Assembly (NCBI GenBank): GCA_000372225.1
Contig: AQTY01000024.1
Location: forward strand, 1-30,245
Length of the DNA stretch: 30,245 nt
Direction: 5' to 3'
DNA from: Candidatus Nitromaritima sp. SCGC AAA288-L16
GTDB taxonomy: Bacteria; Nitrospinota; Nitrospinia; Nitrospinales; VA-1
The notes under the pieces: model-generated
Seen by the model: the letters and a program-made list of their open reading frames with translations, nothing else
The model's database searches: none
What the model was told of the DNA's origin: nothing
In this document: positions 7,386-15,298 of the stretch, piece by piece
How positions within the stretch are numbered: position 1 is the stretch's first letter
Layout: every line of letters starts with the position of its first letter
Made by a program: the position numbers and the translations under genes

Positions 7386-7874
7386 TTAAAGACGAATTTT
7401 TTTAAAATTAGGAACTAACCTCTCATAAGTTTTTTTCAAATGTTCCGGGATCACTCTGGTCTCTGCGAGTACTGGCATGAAATTAGTGTCTCCCGTCCAC
7501 CTTGGAACGATATGATTGTGAATATGTTCGTCGTAACCTGCTCCAGCGCTTTTCCCTAAATTGAACCCCACATTAAAACCATCGGGGGTGTTTGCATTAC
7601 GAAGAATCTGAATACAGTTTTTCGTGAGTTCAGTGATTTCTAGAGACTCTTCGCTGTCAAGTTTTGTGATGCAGGCTAAATGACGGTATGGCGATACCAT
7701 AAGGTGTCCAGTGTTGTATGGAAAGATATTCATGATGACAAAACAGTGCTTCCCTCTAAAAAGAATAAAATTTTTTTTATCATCTTCAGATTTTGGAAGG
7801 GAACAGAAAATGCATTCACCTGATTTATCTTGGGTAATGTATTCCATGCGCCAGGGCGCCCAAATTTTTTTCAT
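7386..7874 (-). CDS. HIT-family nucleotide hydrolase/transferase
   Basis: This encodes 162 residues of the histidine triad family. The triad is H117-x-H119-x-H121 (DEHIHNHIVPRW), preceded by GFNLGKSAGAGYDEH. A CIFC pair at 21-24 suggests a structural zinc, as in the Ap4A-phosphorylase-like branch. The opening MKKIWAPWRMEYI is characteristic of this bacterial HIT subgroup. Members cleave dinucleoside polyphosphates or nucleotide conjugates; the substrate here is not evident. It lies between ybeY and mutS in the same operon. No strong ribosome binding site precedes the ATG. Confidence 0.9.
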   Translation of the reverse strand: MKKIWAPWRMEYITQDKSGECIFCSLPKSEDDKKNFILFRGKHCFVIMNIFPYNTGHLMVSPYRHLACITKLDSEESLEITELTKNCIQILRNANTPDGFNVGFNLGKSAGAGYDEHIHNHIVPRWTGDTNFMPVLAETRVIPEHLKKTYERLVPNFKKIRL

Positions 7875-7891
7875 AAGCTAAAGGTCTACGG

Positions 7892-8371
7892 TTAGTCTGA
7901 ATACAAATTACATGACTCTTCGGGTTTCTTGTTGGGGAATATCCAGTCAAATAACTCTCGAGTTTTTTGCTTCATATGGCACGACTCTTCGTCAGATCGT
8001 TCATGGTCGAACCCGAGAAGATGCAGAATCCCGTGAATGAGTAAAAGCACAATTTCTTCTTCTAAAGTTAATCCGTGCTCAGCGGCCTGTCTTTTAGCCG
8101 TCTCTGTAGATATCACTATGTCACCCATTAGTGGAGAATTTGGCTTATTTTCTTCTTCTTCATTTTGAGAAAAAGAAAGTACATCCGTGGCTTGATCTTG
8201 TCCTCTATACTGTTTGTTGAGTGTGCGTATTTTCCTATCATCAGCTAAGAGGACACTTAGTTCTTGGTTTTCGCATTCTAGAAAAAGCAAAATACTCTCC
8301 CCTTGGTTTTCGAGTAACACGCAGTCGATAGAATGCTCTCTTTGCTCATTATTTATAAAAATTGGCATCAA
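7892..8371 (-). CDS. ybeY: Endoribonuclease YbeY (rRNA maturation)
   Basis: This encodes 159 residues. The zinc site HGILHLLGFDH gives His113, His117 and His123, the family hallmark. DVLSFS near 63-68 and MGDIVIS near 82-88 are also typical. YbeY helps mature the 3' end of 16S rRNA and supports ribosome quality control. It lies 16 bases after phoH, the usual partner gene in bacteria. The C-terminus extends about 30 residues past the metal site, which is within the normal range. Confidence 0.95.
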   Translation of the reverse strand: MMPIFINNEQREHSIDCVLLENQGESILLFLECENQELSVLLADDRKIRTLNKQYRGQDQATDVLSFSQNEEEENKPNSPLMGDIVISTETAKRQAAEHGLTLEEEIVLLLIHGILHLLGFDHERSDEESCHMKQKTRELFDWIFPNKKPEESCNLYSD

Positions 8372-8387
8372 GTTGTCATTTTTTTAT

Positions 8388-9395
8388 TTAATCAGCCTTA
8401 AATCCATTTTGGCTGTAGGCTTTAATAATGTGTTTAACTAAGTCGTGCCTTACAACATCTTTTTCGCTGAAGTTGACGAACTTGATACCATCAATATTTT
8501 TGAGAAGGGTTTGAGCTTGAATCAAGCCTGAGTTTTTTGAGTGATCTAGGTCAATTTGTGTGATATCGCCGGTGATTACCATTTTAGAGTTGAAACCAAG
8601 TCTAGTGAGAAACATTTTCATTTGTTCTTTGGTAGAATTTTGTGCCTCATCAAGAATTATAAAGGAGTCATTGAGTGTGCGACCGCGCATATAAGCTAGA
8701 GGTGCGATTTCGATGATTCCATCTTCCATGAGTTCTCTCACTCTGCCAGGTTCTAAGGCATCGTCAAGAGCATCATAAAGCGGCATGAAGTAAGGGTTAA
8801 TTTTTTCTGAGATATCTCCTGGTAAAAAGCCAAGTTTTTCTCCTGCCTCAACCGCTGGACGGGCTAAAATAATCTTCTGAAATTGACGTTTGAGTAGCCC
8901 CTCTACTGCCAGTGCTACAGCTAAATATGTTTTTCCTGTCCCTGCTGGTCCAATTGCTAAGACAATATCTGCTTGCTTAACAGATTGAATAAATTCCCTC
9001 TGGGTTGGACTTTTAGGAGTAATGAATCCCTTCTTAGGAGATACAGTTATTCTCTCAGAAAAAATAGCTTTTAAACTTACTGTCTTGTCTTCTGCTACTA
9101 GACGAGTTGCAAACTTTATGTCGTCATTCTTCAGCTTATAACCTGAAACTAAAAGATCTTCTAATTGAGTTAAGAGGATGTCAACCGCATTAATCGAATC
9201 GAAGTCACCTTTTATTTTGATTTGGTTTTCTCGAGTCGTAATACGGACACTAAATTTTTTTTCAATTTGCTTGAGATTAATGTCCTGAGCACCAAAAATT
9301 TCTGGAATGTGAGCAAGATTTTCGAGAAGAAGCTCTTTGTTGACGATTTGGTTCAAGAGAGGTGCGGTCTCCTTGTCAGGGTTTAAAGTAGCCAT
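8388..9395 (-). CDS. phoH: PhoH-family ATPase (YbeZ)
   Basis: This encodes 335 residues. The N-terminal nucleic-acid-binding-like region (about 30-85) contains FGAQDINLKQIEKKFSVRI. The RecA-like ATPase core has Walker A GPAGTGKT at 149-156 and Walker B ILDEAQ at 247-252. The family is thought to assist RNA metabolism together with YbeY, encoded next. The ATG at 9395 follows GAGGA by only four bases and overlaps a perfect -10 box (TATAATG). A TTG at codon 14, preceded by AAGGAG 12 bases upstream, is an alternative start on a transcript from that promoter. It is the first gene of the operon that runs to 3122. Confidence 0.95.
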   Translation of the reverse strand: MATLNPDKETAPLLNQIVNKELLLENLAHIPEIFGAQDINLKQIEKKFSVRITTRENQIKIKGDFDSINAVDILLTQLEDLLVSGYKLKNDDIKFATRLVAEDKTVSLKAIFSERITVSPKKGFITPKSPTQREFIQSVKQADIVLAIGPAGTGKTYLAVALAVEGLLKRQFQKIILARPAVEAGEKLGFLPGDISEKINPYFMPLYDALDDALEPGRVRELMEDGIIEIAPLAYMRGRTLNDSFIILDEAQNSTKEQMKMFLTRLGFNSKMVITGDITQIDLDHSKNSGLIQAQTLLKNIDGIKFVNFSEKDVVRHDLVKHIIKAYSQNGFKAD

Positions 9396-9423
9396 TATAT
9401 CCTCGCGCGTTTTGACTTGTCAA
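9394..9423 (-). promoter_or_regulatory. Consensus sigma-70 promoter overlapping the phoH start codon
   Basis: Minus strand: TTGACA (9418-9423), an 18-base spacer, and TATAAT (9394-9399), all twelve bases matching consensus. The final AT of the -10 box is the start of the phoH ATG. A transcript would therefore begin around codon 3-4, implying either a downstream phoH start or a second promoter further upstream. It is the best promoter candidate for the phoH-ybeY-HIT-mutS-epimerase-DUF4390 operon. Confidence 0.6.
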
Positions 9424-9474
9424 ATGCAGGAGATCTCTAGTTAAATAGTTTAAAAATAGTTAGTTAGGTTGGTT

Positions 9475-10059
9475 TTAATGGGAGTTTCGGGATAGTGCTA
9501 AAAGACTGAGGAATTCACTGCGGGTTCGTGCATCATCCTTGAAACACCCAAGCATGGAGCTAGTGGTAGTGTAGGAGTTTTGTTTTCCAACTCCGCGCAT
9601 AGACATGCAAAGGTGCAGTGCATCGATAACAACAGCTACTCCTGCTGGTTTTACAATACTTTGTATACATTGGGCGATTTCGGTGGTCAAGCGCTCCTGA
9701 ACCTGTAAGCGTCTGCTGTATGCATCTATCAGACGGGGAACTTTGCTTAGCCCTATTATTTTGCCTTGGGGAAGGTAGGCTACATGACATTTCCCGAAAA
9801 AAGGAAGCATATGGTGCTCGCAAAGACTGTAAACATCGATATCCTTAACGATAACCATCTCGTTATAATTTTCACTGTAGAGGGCATCGTTTACTAATTT
9901 GTCGACGTCTATATCGTAGCCACTGGTCAAGAATTTTAACGATTTTTCTACTCTTTCGGGGGTTTTAAGCAACCCTTCCCGTTTGGGATCTTCGCCAACG
10001 GCATGTAAAATTCGTTCAACTAATGATTGAAGCCCAGTGAGTTTAGATGGTAGGTTCAA
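9475..10059 (-). CDS. folE: GTP cyclohydrolase I
   Basis: This encodes 194 residues from TTG 10059. GTP cyclohydrolase I converts GTP to 7,8-dihydroneopterin triphosphate, the first step to folate and to biopterin-type pterins. The zinc ligands are in SLCEHHMLPF (Cys, His) and HLCMSMRGV (Cys), with GLSKVPRLIDAYSRRLQVQERLT between them as in all FolE proteins. The frame opens at another TTG at 10080. I prefer 10059 because GAGGGG lies six bases before it. Either start overlaps the end of the pterin synthase gene (17 or 38 bases), so the two are coupled. No ATG is available near the expected N-terminus. Confidence 0.93.
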   Translation of the reverse strand: MNLPSKLTGLQSLVERILHAVGEDPKREGLLKTPERVEKSLKFLTSGYDIDVDKLVNDALYSENYNEMVIVKDIDVYSLCEHHMLPFFGKCHVAYLPQGKIIGLSKVPRLIDAYSRRLQVQERLTTEIAQCIQSIVKPAGVAVVIDALHLCMSMRGVGKQNSYTTTSSMLGCFKDDARTRSEFLSLLALSRNSH

Positions 10060-10468
10060 AGATATCCCCTCTATAGACAACGTAATTGCGTTCGGATTCG
10101 TAAAGTTTAATTTCGTATAGACGGCCCTTTGTAATCTTAGGTTCGAGAACTTCCCAAAACTTAATTGCCAAATTTTCTGCTGTTGGAATAATACCCTTTA
10201 AAAAATCAACATCTACATTTAAGTTTTTATGGTCTACCTTATTGAGAACTTCTTGTGTGGTTAATTTTTTTAACTCTTTTAAATCAAATACCATTCCCGT
10301 GTCTTCGCATACTTCTCCAGATAACGTAACTTCAAGGTTATAATTATGTCCGTGTCCATTAGGATTGTTGCATAAGCCAAATGTGGCCTCATTTTTTTCA
10401 TCAGAAAAATCCGGGTTATATAGCCTGTGACTGGCGCAAAAATGATGTTTTCGTGTAATAAATATCAT
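10043..10468 (-). CDS. 6-pyruvoyltetrahydropterin synthase, animal-like type
   Basis: This encodes 141 residues of the PTPS/QueD superfamily. Zinc ligands are His14 (CASHRL), His39 and His41 (GHGHNY); the catalytic residues are Cys33, the Asp79-His80 pair (VDHKNL) and Glu124 (LYESER). The stretch GLCNNPNGHGHNY has the spacing of eukaryotic PTPS, not the shorter CxxxHGH of QueD. DTGMVFDLKELK and VDHKNLNVDV also resemble the animal enzyme. It is thus likelier to make 6-pyruvoyltetrahydropterin (EC 4.2.3.12) than the queuosine intermediate. Its product line would start from the FolE product, and folE overlaps its end. No sepiapterin reductase is visible in the window. Confidence 0.85.
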   Translation of the reverse strand: MIFITRKHHFCASHRLYNPDFSDEKNEATFGLCNNPNGHGHNYNLEVTLSGEVCEDTGMVFDLKELKKLTTQEVLNKVDHKNLNVDVDFLKGIIPTAENLAIKFWEVLEPKITKGRLYEIKLYESERNYVVYRGDIFEPTI

Positions 10469-10499
10469 GAGGCAGGGATAACTATGTAGAAGAATGAAA

Positions 10500-10691
10500 T
10501 TATTTTAAATATTTCCGTTTATTATCAGTTGAGTGAAACCCAGGTCCATATAAATGGAATGTCATGTTATTCATAACTTTTTGTAGGGGACCTTCGCACT
10601 TTTCGCATTTAGTGAGAGGTTCATCGGATACCTTTTGAAGAACCTCGAAGGTATCCTTGCATTTTTCACATTGATAGTCGTAAAAGGGCAT
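10500..10691 (-). CDS. FmdB-type zinc ribbon protein
   Basis: This encodes 63 residues. A zinc ribbon is formed by Cys8-x2-Cys11 and Cys29-x2-Cys32, starting with MPFYDYQCEKC as in the FmdB/CxxC_CXXC_SSSS family. The C-terminal part (YGPGFHSTDNKRK) is the usual GPGF-containing tail. The family is annotated as putative regulatory protein after a formate/amide-regulation locus, but a molecular role is not established. It sits 11 bases after the exported-protein gene and 31 bases before the pterin synthase gene, inside the ndk-to-folE group. Confidence 0.85.
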   Translation of the reverse strand: MPFYDYQCEKCKDTFEVLQKVSDEPLTKCEKCEGPLQKVMNNMTFHLYGPGFHSTDNKRKYLK

Positions 10692-10702
10692 AAAAATTTC
10701 TC

Positions 10703-11266
10703 TTAATGCGGTCTACTCATAAATCGGGACTTCATTGGCATGGTAACAGCATTGTTCGCCGAAAGTCTCATTATTTTAAGGTTCCCCGGTGTGTGCCTCC
10801 GGGTTTCCCTCTTTTTGAGGTGTTTTCTAAACAGGTTTAATGTTTTTGGAATATTTTCTTTTATTTCATCTAATCTATGAATAGGGCTTGGAAGCGTCAG
10901 TCCCCATTCCGGATCAAATATACCAACTACCATGTTTTGATGTGCAAGAACTTGAAGAACAATAAACCGGTCCATTGAGTATTTTTTCTGAACCGATTCA
11001 GGCATCAAATAGGTTTGGTTTTCATTGTTAGGCCCGAATCTCATTACAGCTTTCCCAGATTCTACAGGGCTGAATCCTGTTTGTTGGATGTACTCATCTA
11101 ATTCTGTAAATATTTGATCCTTAGGGAAGATAAGAATACCAAAATTTTCATAATTTTTGTATAGCTGATAATTATATCCGGAATTGGTGGGAGCTGCGTT
11201 GATCATTCTTGGTAGAAAAAGAACTACCGCAAAAAAAACAATTGTGAGTATTTTTGTAATTCGCAT
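10703..11266 (-). CDS. Exported protein of unknown function
   Basis: This encodes 187 residues. A clear signal peptide (MRITKILTIVFFAVVLFLPR with an INAAPT cleavage region near 24-27) is followed by a soluble domain. It has a FGILIFPKDQIFTELDEYI helix-strand section, a VLAHQNMVVGIFDPEWG strand pair near 110-120, and a basic C-terminal 40 residues (KRETRRHTPG). I recognise no family. It lies between ndk and the zinc ribbon gene with gaps of 30 and 11 bases, so it is probably co-transcribed. Periplasmic location is inferred from the signal. Confidence 0.7.
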   Translation of the reverse strand: MRITKILTIVFFAVVLFLPRMINAAPTNSGYNYQLYKNYENFGILIFPKDQIFTELDEYIQQTGFSPVESGKAVMRFGPNNENQTYLMPESVQKKYSMDRFIVLQVLAHQNMVVGIFDPEWGLTLPSPIHRLDEIKENIPKTLNLFRKHLKKRETRRHTPGNLKIMRLSANNAVTMPMKSRFMSRPH

Positions 11267-11296
11267 TGGAGAATTTTCTCTAACAATTTAAAAAAA

Positions 11297-11713
11297 TCAA
11301 GATATGATTTCTGTTTGACTAAAAAAATAGGAAATCTCAAAAGCTGCTGTTTCTGGTGCATCTGACCCGTGGACCGAGTTTCTTTCTAAATTAACAGCAA
11401 ATTCCTTTCTAATAGTTCCTTCATCAGCTTCTGCCGGATTTGTGGCTCCCATCAGTTTACGCCATGCTTTAATAGAACCTTCCTTTTCAAGCACCAGTAA
11501 TATAACAGGACCTACACACATTGACTTTGTCAAGTCTTTGAAAAAAGGTCGTTTTTTATGAACGTGGTAAAAGCCTTCAGCGATGGGTGTGGTTAAGAGG
11601 ACTCGTTTCATCGAGGTAATACGAAACCCTTCAGCCTCGATTCTTTCTAAAATTTTTCCAATCAGGTTGCGTTCAACTGCATCTGGTTTGATGATAGCAA
11701 AAGTTTGTTCCAT
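11297..11713 (-). CDS. ndk: Nucleoside diphosphate kinase
   Basis: This encodes 138 residues, full length. Nucleoside diphosphate kinase transfers phosphate between nucleoside tri- and diphosphates through His115 in the signature NSVHGSDAPETA. The N-terminal FAIIKPDAVERNLIG and the central RPFFKDLTKSM are family-typical. It starts about 45 bases after a terminator that ends the oxidoreductase operon, and is probably the first gene of the ndk-exported protein-fmdB-PTPS-folE group. Confidence 0.96.
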   Translation of the reverse strand: MEQTFAIIKPDAVERNLIGKILERIEAEGFRITSMKRVLLTTPIAEGFYHVHKKRPFFKDLTKSMCVGPVILLVLEKEGSIKAWRKLMGATNPAEADEGTIRKEFAVNLERNSVHGSDAPETAAFEISYFFSQTEIIS

Positions 11714-11749
11714 GATGGGAATTTTATTTCTGGTAAAAGATTAAATAAA

Positions 11750-11789
11750 ATAAAAAAGGTACTTGAGCTTGATGGCGCCCAAATACCTA
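11750..11789 (-). terminator. Intrinsic terminator after the oxidoreductase operon
   Basis: On the minus strand a hairpin with outer arms AGGTATTTGGGC and GCTCAAGTACCT (two mismatches) is followed directly by TTTTTTATTTT. It lies between the ferredoxin-like subunit stop and the ndk start, as expected for a rho-independent terminator. Confidence 0.7.
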
Positions 11790-11812
11790 TTTTAAATAAC
11801 AAAAAAACGAGA

Positions 11813-12076
11813 TTATCGTAAAACGATACCGGTCCTCTTTATCACGAATTTTTCTTCAAGATTCTGAACCCACTTCATTTTGATGGCATTATTTTTTGCT
11901 ATATCGTCGCATATATACACACAAATCTCACATGCCTTACATCTGTCCACAGACACATAAGCAGACTTATCTTGTTCGCTATAATTAATACAGTTTGATT
12001 CTGGGCAATAGGTAGTGCATAGGGAGCAAGCTTTTTCAGAACATATATCTTTATCTACATCTGCTACGTAGTACAT
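11813..12076 (-). CDS. Ferredoxin-like subunit of 2-oxoacid:ferredoxin oxidoreductase
   Basis: This encodes 87 residues with nine cysteines in two groups: C12, C17, C20, C24 and C29, then C46, C49, C52 and C56. This is consistent with two [4Fe-4S] clusters, although the first group is not the canonical CxxCxxCxxxCP spacing. It would carry electrons between the TPP-containing beta subunit and soluble ferredoxin. It is the last gene of the alpha-beta-gamma-delta operon, 20 bases after the gamma subunit. It is short compared with delta/epsilon subunits of some five-subunit enzymes, so an additional subunit may be encoded elsewhere. Confidence 0.8.
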   Translation of the reverse strand: MYYVADVDKDICSEKACSLCTTYCPESNCINYSEQDKSAYVSVDRCKACEICVYICDDIAKNNAIKMKWVQNLEEKFVIKRTGIVLR

Positions 12077-12096
12077 AGTATCTCCGGTAAAAAATA

Positions 12097-12834
12097 TTAA
12101 ACGTTAACTGTCCCACAGGCATTAGCAACAAGCTCCTCTTCATCAACAAGATTTGCATCTGGATGACCCCAACCTTTATCTATCACATACTTGTAGGTAG
12201 CATACAAAGTTCTCATATTTGCTTCGAGAAGTTTGGCTTTCTTGGCAAATTTTTTCTCAATCGCACTGTCTAACGCGGCCGTTCCACCAGAAACCACGAT
12301 TCCTTTTCCGATAAAGCGGTCCTTAACAGAGCCTCCGAGAGAAACTAGGTCTGGCATTCCAAGCACTGCCGCAATCGCTCCACACATACCCATATTTGTA
12401 GCTAAGTCAGTTTTAGCAACCTTATTCGCTATTTCCGTACAAGGTACATTGTAGACCTTGGTATCATTAACATCCAATCCCTTTTGCTCATCAGCAGTAA
12501 AAGGAATTGGAGTACCAGTGTTGATAACGCAAACCCCTCCTTCTTTCAGCCCTGTGTAAAATGGCATGGTGTAGGATTTTCCCAGGGTGATAACCGATGG
12601 ATGAAAAATCATGATAATGTTTGGATAGATGATCTCACCGATTTCATAAATAACATCGGCCGAAATCCGAACATAACTTTCAACTGGTGCGTTTCGTTTT
12701 TCTGATCCAAAAAATGGAACTAGAGAACTATGTCCGCCTGAAATAACTACTCCATTACTCAATATATGGGAGGCGGTAACAACACCTTGACCTCCGAGTC
12801 CCGCCATGCGGACGTTATAACGTTTTACTCCCAT
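12097..12834 (-). CDS. 2-oxoacid:ferredoxin oxidoreductase, gamma subunit
   Basis: This encodes 245 residues of the pyruvate/2-oxoglutarate ferredoxin oxidoreductase gamma family. It opens with the diagnostic MAGLGGQGVVTASHIL (GLGGQG at 12-17), followed by SLVPFFGSEKRNAPVESYVRIS. The gamma domain contributes to CoA binding and to the oxidoreductase assembly. It begins 15 bases after the beta subunit stop. The C-terminal 50 residues (EANMRTLYATYKYVIDKGWGHPD) are an extension beyond the core domain. Confidence 0.92.
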   Translation of the reverse strand: MGVKRYNVRMAGLGGQGVVTASHILSNGVVISGGHSSLVPFFGSEKRNAPVESYVRISADVIYEIGEIIYPNIIMIFHPSVITLGKSYTMPFYTGLKEGGVCVINTGTPIPFTADEQKGLDVNDTKVYNVPCTEIANKVAKTDLATNMGMCGAIAAVLGMPDLVSLGGSVKDRFIGKGIVVSGGTAALDSAIEKKFAKKAKLLEANMRTLYATYKYVIDKGWGHPDANLVDEEELVANACGTVNV

Positions 12835-12849
12835 GATTTTCTCTCCTTG

Positions 12850-13737
12850 TTATTTCTTCGCAGCTTTAGCAGCTTTAGCAGCCGCTTTTTCTTTTTTCTC
12901 AATATCATCCAGGTACGCTTTAGCACGATCTGAAATATGTTCTTCGAATCCGTAGTCCTTCTTTTCCTTATCAAATGCATCTTGCATAACATCTGGAGTT
13001 GGAATCGAATACTCAATGTTGCATGACGTATAAGCTTGAACATAGGTTGAACCAAATTCGCGTGCTACTAGAATTGCACGTCGAGCGGTCCGAACTACTC
13101 GTGCGGGATTGGTGGGAACGATTCTAGCAACGTAGTCCAACTTGGCTACCTTTGCTAAACCCAACATATCCATTTTATCATCTACTTTTCCACGGGGAGA
13201 CATCTTCGCAACTAACCCCTTTGTGGTCATGCCACTTTCCTGTCCACCAGTGTTCCCGTAAATTTCATTATCAAGCATAAAAGTGGAAAATTTTTCATGA
13301 CGAAACCAACTGTGCATAAGACCCTGGAATCCAATATCTACCAAGCCGCCATCGCCACACATGACGATTACGTCTTTATCTTGTTCAGGAAATCTAAGTT
13401 CTAGGCCACGTTTCAATCCTGAAGCCACTGCGTTGGTGTCTCCATAATTGCCATAAATAAATGGGACATTTCCCTGCGATATGGCCAGCCGACCACAGCC
13501 TGCTGTTCCAACGAATATGGTGTGTTCAGGTTTGGGCAGTGCAAGAAATACAAGCCTGATAAATAGAGTCATTGCACAACCTGCGCACATGGGGTGTTCT
13601 TCAATTAATTCCTTGAACTTTCCCATATCACTTACTTTTTTCTTCTTACCATATTGACCATGCTTCACAAGATCTTGGTACTCAACGGGTAAGTGCTCTA
13701 AGTAACCGGGTGCTGGTTTAACTGTATCTAGGGACAT
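12850..13737 (-). CDS. 2-oxoacid:ferredoxin oxidoreductase, beta subunit (TPP)
   Basis: This encodes 295 residues. It is the thiamine-diphosphate subunit, with MCGDGGLVDIGFQG near 126-139 and LDNEIYGNTGGQ near 155-166 forming the TPP/Mg motif. Cys51, Cys54 and Cys81 (CAGC, AGCGR) are expected ligands of the proximal [4Fe-4S] cluster. The C-terminus is a low-complexity Lys/Ala tail (KKEKAAAKAAKAAKK). An AGGGG ribosome binding site precedes the ATG. The 144-base gap from the alpha gene holds a pair of direct repeats (13800-13829), so separate control of beta-gamma-delta is possible. Substrate (pyruvate or 2-oxoglutarate) cannot be read directly. Confidence 0.93.
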   Translation of the reverse strand: MSLDTVKPAPGYLEHLPVEYQDLVKHGQYGKKKKVSDMGKFKELIEEHPMCAGCAMTLFIRLVFLALPKPEHTIFVGTAGCGRLAISQGNVPFIYGNYGDTNAVASGLKRGLELRFPEQDKDVIVMCGDGGLVDIGFQGLMHSWFRHEKFSTFMLDNEIYGNTGGQESGMTTKGLVAKMSPRGKVDDKMDMLGLAKVAKLDYVARIVPTNPARVVRTARRAILVAREFGSTYVQAYTSCNIEYSIPTPDVMQDAFDKEKKDYGFEEHISDRAKAYLDDIEKKEKAAAKAAKAAKK

Positions 13738-13799
13738 GATTCCCCTCCATTTTGTTATTTATTAAAATTCTATATATTTTTTTCGATTTCAAAATGAAA

Positions 13800-13829
13800 C
13801 CGTGATTACAAATTATTAGCCGCGATTAC
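13800..13829. promoter_or_regulatory. Direct repeat CCGYGATTAC, 20 bases apart
   Basis: CCGTGATTAC (13800-13809) and CCGCGATTAC (13820-13829) lie between the alpha and beta subunit genes. Their 20-base phasing is about two helical turns, which suits a dimeric regulator on one DNA face. The gap has no convincing terminator. Function is inferred. Confidence 0.35.
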
Positions 13830-13881
13830 GAAACGTTATAGGCTACCTTATTCAAACTCTCTAAACTTCTTTGCTATAAAA

Positions 13882-15138
13882 TTAAAAATGATTTCTGGAT
13901 GTATTTTTTTCTCTTATGTCCTTAAGCCAATCAAGGATCAATTCAGTGGGCATTGTCATTCCACCAAAAACTCTGGGGCCAGGATAAATGCTCGCTGTAG
14001 ATTTCCCGTAAAGGGTAGTGCACACATCTTTGTGCAACCAACCTGTCTGATTAAATTCCGGGACTAAAATGACTTTTGCATGTTTGGCTGCGGCAATGAT
14101 CTGCTCTCTAGGCCAAGGGCGTATCGTCTTAACCTTAATAAGGCCTACTTTATTGCCTTTTTCTTCTTCTTGGCGGACTGCTTCGCGTGCCTGAGATACT
14201 GCCGCACCTGAAGCGATGATCATTTCCTCAGCATCTGGGTTCACGACTTCGATCAGGCCGCCAAGGTATTTATCAAAATACTTAGCCGAGCGTTCCACGG
14301 CTGAAAATACTTCTTGCTGCCAGCTTGCGTGCATGTGGTAACTAATAAAATTACTTTTCTGGATTGGGGCGTCACGGGATATACGTGCCGGTGGATTTTC
14401 ATTATCCATTGAAGGAACCGCATTTCTCCAGCCATCTCGAGGTGGTATTTTATATTTTTTGTCGCACATAGCAACGTTGCCACGAGCGTGGGTTACAAAA
14501 AAACCATCCACCGATACGGTACAAGGCAGTGTAACATCAACTTCTTCACTGACTATGAAGGCTATCAGCGGCCAATCAAAAAAATCCTGCTGGTTTTCAG
14601 CATGCATGACCAACATTCCTGTGTTAAGCAGGAATGAAATTTCTGTATTATCTGGTTGGATCGCTAGAGGTGTATTAATAACTCGGCACATATTAAGCAT
14701 TACTATAGGAGTTCGTGCCCCTGGCCACGAAGCAATTGCCTCTGTTCCTCTCATCAAACCGGGACCTGAAGTTGCCGTAAGGCTCCGTACACCCGCACGA
14801 GATGCTCCACTTATGGCGGACATAGTACCGATCTCTTCTTCTGCACGGTAGTAATCCTTGATATAGCCTTCGTCGAATAAGTACCCTGCCTGTTGCATTG
14901 TTTCTGACTGGGGAGTTATAGGGTAGGCAATTGCCATATCCACATTGGCTCTACGGATGGATTCGCGGGCCGCTTCACTCCCTGTCATGAATATAGTTTC
15001 CTTTGGCAATTTCTGCATTTCTTCAAGAGTAACTATTTCCTGAAGGTCACCTGCAGGAACCCAGCCCTCGGGTTTTCCTGGGACATTTACATGCTTACTT
15101 GTACTGTTTGATTTTGCTTCGGCAGTTTGGGGTGACAT
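13882..15138 (-). CDS. 2-oxoacid:ferredoxin oxidoreductase, alpha subunit
   Basis: This encodes 418 residues. The pyrimidine-binding half of the TPP site is visible as YPITPQSET (72-80), with AEEEIGTMSAISGASRAGVRSLTATSGPGL following, as in pyruvate/2-oxoglutarate:ferredoxin oxidoreductase alpha subunits. The C-terminal transketolase-C-like region includes KTIRPWPREQI and VPEFNQTGWL. The enzyme interconverts a 2-oxoacid plus CoA with acyl-CoA, CO2 and reduced ferredoxin. With sucCD 1.5 kb away, 2-oxoglutarate/succinyl-CoA is the more attractive substrate pair, by context only. A GGAGA lies ten bases before ATG 15138, and a promoter is present at 15299-15327. Confidence 0.93.
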   Translation of the reverse strand: MSPQTAEAKSNSTSKHVNVPGKPEGWVPAGDLQEIVTLEEMQKLPKETIFMTGSEAARESIRRANVDMAIAYPITPQSETMQQAGYLFDEGYIKDYYRAEEEIGTMSAISGASRAGVRSLTATSGPGLMRGTEAIASWPGARTPIVMLNMCRVINTPLAIQPDNTEISFLLNTGMLVMHAENQQDFFDWPLIAFIVSEEVDVTLPCTVSVDGFFVTHARGNVAMCDKKYKIPPRDGWRNAVPSMDNENPPARISRDAPIQKSNFISYHMHASWQQEVFSAVERSAKYFDKYLGGLIEVVNPDAEEMIIASGAAVSQAREAVRQEEEKGNKVGLIKVKTIRPWPREQIIAAAKHAKVILVPEFNQTGWLHKDVCTTLYGKSTASIYPGPRVFGGMTMPTELILDWLKDIREKNTSRNHF

Positions 15139-15298
15139 CCTTCACTATCTCCGTTTGTAGAAATTAATTTTAATCGGGGACAACTTAATCCCGCAGTTTT
15201 TTTAGTATATTAGCTGTAATAAACAATGATTTTAGCTAATTCTCCTGACGAAACCACAGTCAGCGAGGACGCTATTCTCGAACTTACTGAAGAGTGTA

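Noticed and set aside
9560..9823. 87-residue minus-strand frame inside folE
   Set aside because: It is an out-of-frame shadow of folE, which has all its zinc and active-site motifs intact.
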